This document shows positions 18,065 through 26,129 of a DNA stretch of 41,059 nt, piece by piece. Source of the DNA: an uncultured Pseudomonadota bacterium (GTDB taxonomy: Bacteria; Myxococcota_A; UBA796; GCA-2862545); the NCBI GenBank assembly GCA_913061235.1, contig CAJXTB010000036.1, forward strand, positions 1 through 41,059. Direction: 5' to 3'. The translations under genes were made by a program, and so were the position numbers. The stretch's first letter is position 1, and every line of letters begins with the position of its first letter. Below the pieces are notes generated by a model that ran no database searches, was not told the origin of the DNA, and saw only the letters and a program-made list of their open reading frames with translations.

Positions 18065-20491
18065 ATGAAAACATCCCTACTACGGTGCGCTGCACTGACG
18101 ATAGCTGTGAGTTGCACCCCGGCAGAAGAACCGGACATCGATCTGGGCGCGGACCCAGATGGAGATGGCCTCTCCACTGGAGAAGAGCTCGCTGGGTACG
18201 AGATTCTCATCGATGAGACCGGCGTGTGGGACCGCGTCAACGGCCGGGTTGATGATCCGAGGTCGGTGGTGCACGTCACCTCGGACCCGTTGGTTGCCGA
18301 CACGGACGGCGACGGCCTGACTGACCTTGAAGAGCGCGCCTGGGCCACGGACGCGTCTCGCGCAGACACCGATGGCGACGGCCTTTCTGACATCGACGAG
18401 CTGAGGCGATGGGAGACCAGCCCCACGTCCGTGGATACGGATGGAGACGCAACCGGCGGTACCAACAGCGGCACAACGTCTCCCTTGCCGGCCTTGTTCG
18501 ACGGCGCTGAGCTGCAGCTGGAGCTGGTGGACGGCCTGTGGCAAGCCGGTCCGCTAGCCACGTCGCCAATCCTCGTAGATACCGACGGCGACGGCGCCTC
18601 CGACTACTACGAGCACATCTCACCGACCCGAAGCGGAGTGATTCCGGACCGCCCTCGGTTCGACATCAACGTCACCCCCGGCACCACCATCGCGCTCGAT
18701 CTGAATGTAGAATGGGGCGAGGGCCTTGAGAACAGCCAGTCGTACCAGACGACCCAGTTTGATTCGGCGCGGGACTCGGAGACCAAGTTCACCAGCGCCG
18801 TGGGCGGCTTTCACGCGAGCATGGAGGAGTGGATTGGCTTGAAGGTCGGCGTCAGCGCTGAGGTCGGACTCACCGGCATGTCAGCCACCGTCGACACCAC
18901 GGTCTACGGCGGCATCGACGTCACCGCTGGTGCGCACGGCACGGCCACCACCGGCACGGGGGAGTCGGGTCGTCGGGAATCCAGACGAACCATGGCCCAG
19001 GTTCGCGACGCAGGCAGAACCCGCAATCAGCGTGTGTCCGGCGGGCGAATTGCAGCCACCTTCGATGTCGTGAACACCGGAAACCTGGCCTTCACCCTCA
19101 CAGATCTGTCCCTTGGCGTCACCCGCTGGGACACCAACACCCGAAGCACCAAGCCGCTCACCACCATGCAGGCGGGCAACGCCCAGGCCACGCTGGCGCC
19201 CGGCGAGCGCACCACCGTGTTCTTTGAAGACGACGACCTACCTGCCGATCGGGTGATGGACGTCATGGCGGACCCGAGCAGCCTGTCCTTCACACCGGTC
19301 GCCTTTGGCATCGAGCGCAGCGAAGGCGTGGACTTGGACTTCGTCGATGAAGACATCCTGCTTCGAACGGCCCATGTGGTGATCTCATACGCAGACGGCA
19401 CCTCGGACGTATTCGACCGCGCAAGCGACATTCGCCGGGATGCCTTGGGCAATCCCATTGGCCTGACTATCCGAGAAGTGCTGGCGGAAGCTGGCGTTCC
19501 AGCAGAGTCCCGAGACACGCCGTCGGGCGTGATTGTGTACGACATCAACGGAATCCCGAGCACCGAGTACACGGAGGATCCGGAGCCGCTGCCGTACGCA
19601 GTGGAGGAGCGCTGGCTGGAGACGGGATGGTTCGTGTTGCTTCATCGGGACGGCCGAAACGGCGAGCTGCCGGATGACCGACTCGACACACCACTGCGGG
19701 CCGGAGACCAGGCAACCCTCGTGCAGATCACGGACCTAGACCGCGATGGCCTCACCTCCTGGCACGAAGCCCAATACGGAACCTCTGACCTAGCCATCGA
19801 CTCGGATGGTGACGGCCACAGTGACGTGGAGGAGCTGTTCGTCGAGCACCTCATTGGCGAGGACCCGGACAACCCAGGCACCCTCATCTACGGCCACTCG
19901 GACCCGGCTGCCGTGGACGCCGATGGTGATGGCCTCAGCGACGATGAAGAGCTGAACTGGTGCTTGCCCTTCTTTTTTGGCTTGGAGTTCTGCCTCAACC
20001 CGCTCGATGCGGACACCGACGGAGATGGAATCGATGACTTCACCGAAGTTCGCGACTGGATCGAGTCGCCGTGGGACGCCGTCAATGTGAACTTCATCAC
20101 CCCGCCGAGCGCCGAGTGCGTCTACACGCGTGTCACCCAGCACGTGAATGGGGTGGAATTCGAGTGCCGCCACACCCAGCTCATCATCTCCGACCCGGGC
20201 TTTGACCTCGTCGAAGTACGGACCCTTTTCGGCCGACGTCCCTGGCTCGAGTTCGTGCCAATGTACGGGCTTTGGTTGGACGTTCCAGGGTCTGAAATTT
20301 CTGTGGAGTACGCTCCGATGGATGTGTCTGTGACGGGGTTGTTGACGGTTGAGGACCTGCTGACTCCGGAGCATCTCGCCATCATGCGCGCCCCGCAGAG
20401 TTGTGAGCAAACCGGCTACGTGTCCGTGACTGCGGTGGACTACACCGGCCTCACTACCCAGCTCAACTGTAGTTGGGGAGGTGTCTGGTGA
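18065..20491 (+). CDS. Protective-antigen-like (binary toxin B-type) lipoprotein 1
   Basis: A protein of 808 residues with a signal peptide ending in a lipobox-like AVSC (Cys17). Residues 28-185 hold repeated calcium-binding loops (DPDGDGLSTGEE, DTDGDGLTDLEE, DTDGDGLSDIDE), with GYEILID after the first, as in the calcium domain of anthrax protective antigen (DNDGIPDSLEVEGYTV). Then come a PRFDINVTPG strand, a long Ser/Thr/Gly-rich alternating segment (about 215-325) in the place of the pore-forming loop, and the strand RIAATFDVVNTGNLAFTL (328-345), matching the protective-antigen strand around YVNTG. A helical REVLAEAG segment follows, then more calcium loops near residues 555-660. The order fits the binary toxin B family, but overall identity is low. 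Unlike the toxins it appears membrane-anchored. The next gene is a paralogue that overlaps it. Confidence 0.65.
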   Translation: MKTSLLRCAALTIAVSCTPAEEPDIDLGADPDGDGLSTGEELAGYEILIDETGVWDRVNGRVDDPRSVVHVTSDPLVADTDGDGLTDLEERAWATDASRADTDGDGLSDIDELRRWETSPTSVDTDGDATGGTNSGTTSPLPALFDGAELQLELVDGLWQAGPLATSPILVDTDGDGASDYYEHISPTRSGVIPDRPRFDINVTPGTTIALDLNVEWGEGLENSQSYQTTQFDSARDSETKFTSAVGGFHASMEEWIGLKVGVSAEVGLTGMSATVDTTVYGGIDVTAGAHGTATTGTGESGRRESRRTMAQVRDAGRTRNQRVSGGRIAATFDVVNTGNLAFTLTDLSLGVTRWDTNTRSTKPLTTMQAGNAQATLAPGERTTVFFEDDDLPADRVMDVMADPSSLSFTPVAFGIERSEGVDLDFVDEDILLRTAHVVISYADGTSDVFDRASDIRRDALGNPIGLTIREVLAEAGVPAESRDTPSGVIVYDINGIPSTEYTEDPEPLPYAVEERWLETGWFVLLHRDGRNGELPDDRLDTPLRAGDQATLVQITDLDRDGLTSWHEAQYGTSDLAIDSDGDGHSDVEELFVEHLIGEDPDNPGTLIYGHSDPAAVDADGDGLSDDEELNWCLPFFFGLEFCLNPLDADTDGDGIDDFTEVRDWIESPWDAVNVNFITPPSAECVYTRVTQHVNGVEFECRHTQLIISDPGFDLVEVRTLFGRRPWLEFVPMYGLWLDVPGSEISVEYAPMDVSVTGLLTVEDLLTPEHLAIMRAPQSCEQTGYVSVTAVDYTGLTTQLNCSWGGVW

Positions 20492-22827
20492 GGCGTTTCA
20501 TACTTCCGCTCGTGCTCCTGATGGCCTGTGATTCGGAGCCAGAGTTGGTGCCGGACCCGTCGCCCCAGTCTGACGAAGACAACGATGGACTGACCTACCA
20601 GGACGAAATCGCCGGGTGGACGCTGTCCATCAACACAACCGGCTACGCCCAGGACACCCACACCGCGCATGTTGTCAGTGACCCGAACAGCGCAGATGCG
20701 GACGGCGACGGGCTCACAGACGACCTGGAGCGCTTGTACAAGTCGGACCCCAATCGCGTCGATACAGACGGCGACGGCCTCTCCGACCTCGACGAAGCCA
20801 TCCGATGGGGCACCAATCCCGCCCAAGCGGACACCGACGGCGACTCCCGCGGCTCCGACCCAGAGTTTCCAGCGCCACCGGATCGAGACCTCTTCGACGG
20901 TGGTGAGCTCCTGCTCGAAATGGTGGATGGCATCCAAGTGTCGGGCCTCGGCGCTACGAGTCCGCTCCTCGCAGACACCGATGGTGACGGCATGAGCGAC
21001 TACGAAGAGCTCGTGCTCACTCAGCGCGACCCGGTCCTTGCCGAGCTACCGCAGATTCAGATCACGCCGACTCCGTTCTCCGCCCTCGATCTGACCCTAG
21101 ACGTGGTCTACGCGTCGGGCTCCGGTGACACCACATCGCACAGCACCGACGTTTCCTGGGGTGCCAGCACGGACTGGGACCGATCCCAGTGGAAGACCAT
21201 GTCGGGCTCCACCGACGTCTCCGTGCGCGTCGAGGCATCGGTCACGGGCGAGATCGGCACAAAGGCCGCGGGCTCCGCAGAAGTCGATGGCCGCGTCACC
21301 GTTCGCGCGAGCGGTTCGGTCGACTGGGGGCTGGACTCCAACCGCACCACATCCACGTCGATGTCCGCTGAGTTCGGCCGGTATCACCAACGCACCACGC
21401 AGGAAGAGCACACCGTCACGGGCGCGCAGGTGCAGATGCTCGTGGACGTCCAAAACACCGGCACTCGCACGTACCTAGTGGAGGGCTTGGCCCTCGTCGT
21501 CTTCCGCTGGACCGGGGTCTCGTTGGAGCCGGTTGCGTACCTTCAGCCGGCGATTCCCCCGTTCACCCTCGGACCGGGAGAGTGGGCCAGCGGCTTGATC
21601 CTGCGCGATGACGGGGCCAACCCACAGACGGTTGCTGCGCTCATGCGACAGCCCAACCGCATCGTGATTGGCACCACCAGTCTCGACCTCATTGACCAGT
21701 CCGGCGACGACTTCGCCTACGTGCAAGAGACCGTGTACGAGCGCACTAGCGGCATCTCAGTGGAGCTTCCAGACGCAACCATTGGCGTCGACATCGCGTC
21801 CAGCGTTGAGCGCAACGAAGACGGCACCGCAGCCGGCGTACACATTGGTCGGGTGCTCGACACCGCTGATGTTGGCTGGGAGCCCATTGTCGCTACGAAC
21901 CCGTTCAGCGGTAACTCAGAGACCTTGCTCTCCATTGAGGGCGTGGCTCCTGAGTACCATCCCACCGTTCCGGACCCGACCCTGTGGGAAGGTCTCGACG
22001 AGGTTGGCTACACGGCCACAACGGGACCGGGCGCCAGGCTCATCCGCGGCAACTGGTACTTCCTCATCGACCGGTTCGACCCAGCCGCTGAGGACGAAGA
22101 CCAGCTGCTTCCGATCTGGGACACCGCGGTCTACCCAGGGGATGCCGCTCAAGTGGTGTACGCCGTCGACCACGACCAAGACGGCCTCATTGCTCGCGAG
22201 GAAGACCTGATTGGCTCATCCGACGACAGCATTGACTCGGACTACATTTCCTTCAGTCGCACGGATGGCCTGTCGGACTACTGGGAAGCACGCGAGGGCT
22301 GGGACGTCACCATCGAGGGACAAGAGCCGTACCACGTGTACTCGTCGCCCAACTCCATAGATGGGGACGGCGATGGCTTGTGGGACAACCGGGAGCTTGA
22401 GCTGGGAACGGACCCGATGCTCGCAGACACGGACGGCGACGGGTTTAGCGACCGTGGCGAGGCCACCGCCGAGGGCCTGGACCTGGACCCGCTTCGCGTA
22501 GATGAAGGCGGCCAGTTGACCGTCACGTGCGAGAACAAAGCTGGAGAATGGGGCACCTACGTGGTGCGCATTCACAGCACCATGGGCACGCCAAGCGGCA
22601 ACTACATCTCCGGCGAGCCCTCGTGTTTCGAGGACGGCTTCTGCCACAACAATCGCGCGCGGGTCGAGGGCGGCGACGAGCTCCAGATCGTCATCGAGGC
22701 TTCCGAAACGTATCTGGAGTTCGAGTCGCTCGCGCCAGCGCGCATTGACTGGAGAGTGACGGTCCCGTCGGCGGTTGCTAGCGTTGGCACTCTCGTGTCC
22801 GTCGAGGGAATCTGCCCGCCTCCGTGA
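20488..22827 (+). CDS. Protective-antigen-like (binary toxin B-type) lipoprotein 2
   Basis: A protein of 779 residues starting with GTG at 20488, which overlaps the TGA of the previous gene (GTGA); GGGGAGG lies 6 nt upstream. The signal peptide ends in LLMAC (lipobox). The domain order repeats that of its neighbour: calcium loops (DEDNDGLTYQDE followed by GWTLSIN, DADGDGLTDDLE, DTDGDGLSDLDE), then LPQIQITPTP, a Ser/Thr/Gly-rich alternating stretch where the pore loop would be, then VQMLVDVQNTGTRTYLV and later RIVIGTTSLDLI. Further calcium loops lie near 565-655, followed by a beta-rich C-terminus. The two proteins are clearly paralogous but diverged; coupled translation suggests they are made in a fixed ratio and may form a hetero-oligomer (inference). 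No enzymatic A component lies nearby. Confidence 0.65.
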   Translation: MRRFILPLVLLMACDSEPELVPDPSPQSDEDNDGLTYQDEIAGWTLSINTTGYAQDTHTAHVVSDPNSADADGDGLTDDLERLYKSDPNRVDTDGDGLSDLDEAIRWGTNPAQADTDGDSRGSDPEFPAPPDRDLFDGGELLLEMVDGIQVSGLGATSPLLADTDGDGMSDYEELVLTQRDPVLAELPQIQITPTPFSALDLTLDVVYASGSGDTTSHSTDVSWGASTDWDRSQWKTMSGSTDVSVRVEASVTGEIGTKAAGSAEVDGRVTVRASGSVDWGLDSNRTTSTSMSAEFGRYHQRTTQEEHTVTGAQVQMLVDVQNTGTRTYLVEGLALVVFRWTGVSLEPVAYLQPAIPPFTLGPGEWASGLILRDDGANPQTVAALMRQPNRIVIGTTSLDLIDQSGDDFAYVQETVYERTSGISVELPDATIGVDIASSVERNEDGTAAGVHIGRVLDTADVGWEPIVATNPFSGNSETLLSIEGVAPEYHPTVPDPTLWEGLDEVGYTATTGPGARLIRGNWYFLIDRFDPAAEDEDQLLPIWDTAVYPGDAAQVVYAVDHDQDGLIAREEDLIGSSDDSIDSDYISFSRTDGLSDYWEAREGWDVTIEGQEPYHVYSSPNSIDGDGDGLWDNRELELGTDPMLADTDGDGFSDRGEATAEGLDLDPLRVDEGGQLTVTCENKAGEWGTYVVRIHSTMGTPSGNYISGEPSCFEDGFCHNNRARVEGGDELQIVIEASETYLEFESLAPARIDWRVTVPSAVASVGTLVSVEGICPPP

Positions 22828-22939
22828 GGCGGGGGCCCACGACGTCGAGAACACCATGGACGAGGGCGGTACCCCGGTTTGGCGGAAGGAGTATTTGGGC
22901 GAGCTGTTCAGCAATGGCTACGTCAACGTGGTCCTGTGG

Positions 22940-23055
22940 TTTCCGCGTACTCGTGAGCTCGGTCGACGACCAAGTCGGCACGGGCATGCCGGCCATTGGC
23001 ATGAACTGGTTCAGCTGGGACGAGGAGACAGACCTTCTGTTCACGGCGGGCGGCG
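22940..23055 (+). pseudogene. Relic copy of the 3' part of the large lipoprotein gene
   Basis: This 116-bp stretch matches 16813-16928 with six differences counted by eye over about 114 bp. It encodes the same peptide, FRVLVSSVDDQVGTGM...DEETDLLFTAGG, with few changes. The match resumes at 23097-23147 against 17191-17243 (the post-stop region with its hairpin), while the roughly 260 bp between are missing. No intact gene remains. Confidence 0.85.
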
Positions 23056-23117
23056 GTGACGTTGCTGTCGTTGTCGCTGTCGTTGTCGAAGGTGGTGGGA
23101 AGCGCACAGGTATGGGG

Positions 23118-23133
23118 GCTTGGTCGGACAGGC
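23118..23133. terminator. Duplicated hairpin between convergent gene remnants
   Basis: GCTTG-gtcgga-CAGGC forms a 5-bp stem with one G-T wobble and the same loop as the hairpin at 17213-17230. It now lies directly behind the stop codon (23135) of the minus-strand gene and could end that transcript. Confidence 0.35.
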
Positions 23134-23134
23134 G

Positions 23135-23644
23135 CTAGTCTGTCGGCGGCTCCACAACGACAGCGCGTCGGTAGCGGACTTCCCAGACGACGGGCTCGGG
23201 CAAGCGATGGCTGTTCAGGCTCTTTCGTACGCGAAGCTGGTCGCCATCTAGGATGTACTGCGTCGTCACTGCGCCCTCGGAGCGCTCAAACTGGACCGAG
23301 AGGCTGGAGGGTGTGGTGCTCATCTGGACATCCACCGGCTCGCCGTACCCGTCCAAGGTGGCGTGTCCGTCGGTGGTGCGGCGCATGACCTTGTCCTGCT
23401 TTTCGTCGCACCCCAAGGTCAGCTCGTCGTCGCTCAACGCAATGCCTAAGCGTCCGCAGTTGTAGATGACGCGCCGAACGGGGCGTCTTGCGAACTCTCG
23501 AAGCGCCCAGGGAAGACCGTTTATCGCTGACTGGACGGCGACTGCGTGTACGTCGGACAGCTCTTCGGCCGAGTGGTCGAGCTGGTAGCTGCCCGACACA
23601 GCGGGGTCTACGGCAAATGCGAGGCTAGCCATCAATACGAACAT
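23135..23644 (-). CDS. Small secreted protein, unknown function
   Basis: A protein of 169 residues with a short signal peptide (MFVLMASLAFA) and AAGGA 10 nt before the ATG. The mature part opens SGSYQLDHSAEELSDVHA, has a single LGCDE cysteine region and ends in a beta-rich half with LRVRKSLNSHRLPEPVVWEV. The pattern recalls small lipocalin-like periplasmic proteins, but I recognise no family. It is convergent with the relic region at 22828-23134; upstream are 108 bp and then the next minus-strand gene. Confidence 0.65.
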   Translation of the reverse strand: MFVLMASLAFAVDPAVSGSYQLDHSAEELSDVHAVAVQSAINGLPWALREFARRPVRRVIYNCGRLGIALSDDELTLGCDEKQDKVMRRTTDGHATLDGYGEPVDVQMSTTPSSLSVQFERSEGAVTTQYILDGDQLRVRKSLNSHRLPEPVVWEVRYRRAVVVEPPTD

Positions 23645-23752
23645 GCGTGTGGGTCCTTAGCCGCGTGTACGCCGTTGAACCCCGGTGGGTGACAACTCCG
23701 TCCGTTCCGCAGTCTAAATGGAACGGCTCAACGCTGGGCTGTCCGTTTCACG

Positions 23753-24313
23753 CTACTGAGCGATGCTCAGCGCGTCCAGGTCGAAACCACCGCTATTTCC
23801 AAGGTATTCGTTCATTCCGGTGTCACGAATCCGCACGAACACGGCGCGCTCGACGCCAATCGCACCTAGGTCAAAGGCATCTCCGCCAGCGGTCGACGGG
23901 TCTGTTGGGTCAATGCCGTTTTCCGGATGGCTGAGCACCGGATTGACACCGGCACACCCGGTGCCGTCGTCTGCACAGGGCCACTCGGTAAAGGTCTCGC
24001 CGTCTTCGCTCACACCGACAACGCCGTACTCGTTGAACCCGGTGAATGGATTTTCGAAGACCAGCAGATCGGCGCCGTCGCCATCTTCAATGATGCCGTC
24101 CATCTCCAGGACGATGCTGCCTTCGTTGCCGAGCGACAGAACGTGCAGCGAGCCGGCCCTCTCACCTGAGCCTTGCGGTGGACCTAGGACGATGTCGGGC
24201 AGGGCGTCTTGACCGAAACCGGCGTTGTCGCCGGGTTCGTACGACACAACACTCATGGCGAAGCTCGGGCCGGACGGTTCGCACGCCGTCAACATCAACC
24301 ACATCCACAGCAT
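23753..24313 (-). CDS. Small cell-surface lipoprotein
   Basis: A protein of 186 residues with a very short signal peptide and lipobox LTAC (Cys11). The mature part has a conserved surface-protein pattern: VVSYEPGDNAGFGQD, DIVLGPPQGSGERAGSLHVLSLG, then LLVFENPF and VGVSEDGETFTEWPC. I know this combination from short secreted proteins in several environmental phyla, but it has no established function. GGGGTG precedes the ATG. It is divergent from the beta-helix/GH18-like gene, with only 82 bp between the starts. Confidence 0.7.
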   Translation of the reverse strand: MLWMWLMLTACEPSGPSFAMSVVSYEPGDNAGFGQDALPDIVLGPPQGSGERAGSLHVLSLGNEGSIVLEMDGIIEDGDGADLLVFENPFTGFNEYGVVGVSEDGETFTEWPCADDGTGCAGVNPVLSHPENGIDPTDPSTAGGDAFDLGAIGVERAVFVRIRDTGMNEYLGNSGGFDLDALSIAQ

Positions 24314-24395
24314 CCAGTCACCCCACTGGCACCCGGCTAACGTGATGCCGCAACTCTGCCCCGGCGCGGTATGTTGCTGGTCTTGGGGGTGTGCG

Positions 24396-26069
24396 ATGAT
24401 GGTGATGTTGGCATTACTGATGAGTGGACTGGCATTTGCTCAAGATGACGACAACGACGGCGTCCTGAACGATGTCGACACCTGCCCGAACACCGCCGAT
24501 GCCACCAATGCCGACGCCAACAGCGATGGGTGGGGCGATGCATGTGTCCACCCCACGGCCACAGTGGACGCGTCCGCCATTCTGGGGCTCGACGCGTACG
24601 TTGACGCTGGCGCCTATGTTGGAAGACACGCGCGAATTGGAGACTACGCCGGAGTCGGCGCCAACAGCGTCATTGCCGACGGCGCCACTATTCTATCGGG
24701 TGCAAATGCCCTAAATGGTGTGTTGATAGGCGAAGGCGTCATCCTTGGACGCGCCGCCGTTGTGGGAGCTGGAGCAACGCTAGGCGATGGCGTAATTGTT
24801 GGCCGAAAGGGGATTATTGCAGACAGCGCTGACCTCGGCGCGAATGCCGCCGTTGGCTACACAAGCCGTGTCGGTACCCAGGCCACGGTGGGCGACAACA
24901 CCATGCTCGGCAACTTCGTTCTCATTGGCCCTGGCGCCGTGGTCGAGGCGTCGGCGGTCGCACGAAACGCGGTGGTGCGTGGAGATGTGGGCATTGGAAG
25001 CGTCATTGGCCCGGACAGCAAGGTGGATGCAGGAGCGACCGTTGGAGAAGACGTACGGCTTCGCAAGCGGGTCATTGTTGCTAGCGAAGCCGTGATTGCT
25101 GATGACGTCACCATTGGGCGTGACGTTAGCGTTGGGCGAAAAGCATCCATTGATACTGGCCTACGAGTCGCTGCAAACGCGGTTCTGGGAAGCGGCTCTG
25201 TCAGCAGCGCCCCGGTTGTCCGCGACCAGACCGTAGACGCCGTCTCTGTGTCCGGACGTGGCGTGTGGCACTGGCGTCGCTCATCAGACCCGGCTGGAAC
25301 CTTGCAAGTCGTCGGCAACGGCACACAGGAAGCGGCAGCCCGGGCAGAGTTCAGCGCGCTCGACATCACCCACCACTACGGGGACTACGTCAGCCGGCCA
25401 GTGAGCGAGCCTGCGGTGATTGGGGCCTGGGTGGCGTCACTCCATACGGCTGGCTCGACCGCCACTGTGTTGCTCGGAGACCCACTGTGGATTGACCCGA
25501 ACGAGCATGCCTTCATGCTCGGCCTCATTGACCAGCGACTGCTCAACTACAACGCAGCCCGTCCGTCAAACGAGCAGTTCGACGGCATTCACCTGGACAT
25601 CGAGCCGCAAGCCGATGCCACGTGGGCCAGCGCGACCGCCGAAGACAAGCGCCTGCGGGTGTTGGCGCTGTACGAGTCCCTACGCGTCGTCCGCGAACAC
25701 CTCGACAACAACGGCGGCAGCGGCCTGACCATTTTTGCCGACCTGCCTGTGTGGTTCGACAACCTGCCTCCAGCACTCGGCGGCACCGGCACCATTGGGT
25801 GGGAGAGCGAAGCCGAACGCGTCGCTTGGTACGCAACCCTGCCTGTAGATGGCATCAGCATGATGGCCTACCAACGGTCGAGCTTGGGCAGCATTGTCGG
25901 TGGTGTCGAGACGGAAGACCGCTTGTTCCGTGGCGAGCTGCGCGTTGGAATTGAACAGGACGGCTACACCTTTGCCGACAACACCGCGTTCTTCGGTATG
26001 GCCGACCAGCTGGAAGCGGCTGGGTACGTGGTGGACCTGCATGCATACTCGGACTTCTCGGCGCTGTAG
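24396..26069 (+). CDS. Secreted left-handed beta-helix protein with GH18-like C-terminal barrel
   Basis: A protein of 557 residues from the ATG at 24396 (GGGGGT 5 nt upstream), followed by signal peptide MMVMLALLMSGLAFA; longer upstream frames lack this support. Order: TSP3-like motif (DDDNDGVLNDVDTCP, NSDGWGDACV), then hexapeptide repeats over about 48-285 (for example IGDYAGVGANSVIADGA), then a 270-residue domain with FDGIHLDIEP (Asp396 to Glu403). That motif resembles the glycoside hydrolase 18 signature DGxDxDxE, with His in place of the middle Asp and the catalytic Asp-x-Glu kept. WYATLPVDGISMMAY later fits the next barrel strand. It may bind or cut a polysaccharide while the helix acts as a stalk (inference). 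Confidence 0.75.
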   Translation: MMVMLALLMSGLAFAQDDDNDGVLNDVDTCPNTADATNADANSDGWGDACVHPTATVDASAILGLDAYVDAGAYVGRHARIGDYAGVGANSVIADGATILSGANALNGVLIGEGVILGRAAVVGAGATLGDGVIVGRKGIIADSADLGANAAVGYTSRVGTQATVGDNTMLGNFVLIGPGAVVEASAVARNAVVRGDVGIGSVIGPDSKVDAGATVGEDVRLRKRVIVASEAVIADDVTIGRDVSVGRKASIDTGLRVAANAVLGSGSVSSAPVVRDQTVDAVSVSGRGVWHWRRSSDPAGTLQVVGNGTQEAAARAEFSALDITHHYGDYVSRPVSEPAVIGAWVASLHTAGSTATVLLGDPLWIDPNEHAFMLGLIDQRLLNYNAARPSNEQFDGIHLDIEPQADATWASATAEDKRLRVLALYESLRVVREHLDNNGGSGLTIFADLPVWFDNLPPALGGTGTIGWESEAERVAWYATLPVDGISMMAYQRSSLGSIVGGVETEDRLFRGELRVGIEQDGYTFADNTAFFGMADQLEAAGYVVDLHAYSDFSAL

Positions 26070-26129
26070 TCAGACCGGCGAGATGGACGCTATACCCGGC
26101 GCCACTCTCTCTCGTTCTGCCGAGGCCCC

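Larger units (their letters stand above)
22828..23134. other. Gene-poor 307-bp stretch with relics
   Basis: This gap contains the duplicated fragment of the 15374-17188 lipoprotein gene (22940-23055) and its hairpin (23118-23133). The part at 22850-22940 can be read as a protein-like segment (PVWRKEYLGELFSNGYVNVV) that runs straight into the fragment out of frame with it. I cannot identify it; it may be the end of another decayed gene. A short GTTGTCGCTGTCGTTGTCG run separates fragment and hairpin. Confidence 0.5.

Noticed and set aside
20440..20937. A 165-codon minus-strand frame opposite the calcium repeats
   Set aside because: Its Val/Gly/Arg-rich repeats are the antisense of the DxDGDGL motifs of the plus-strand lipoproteins.
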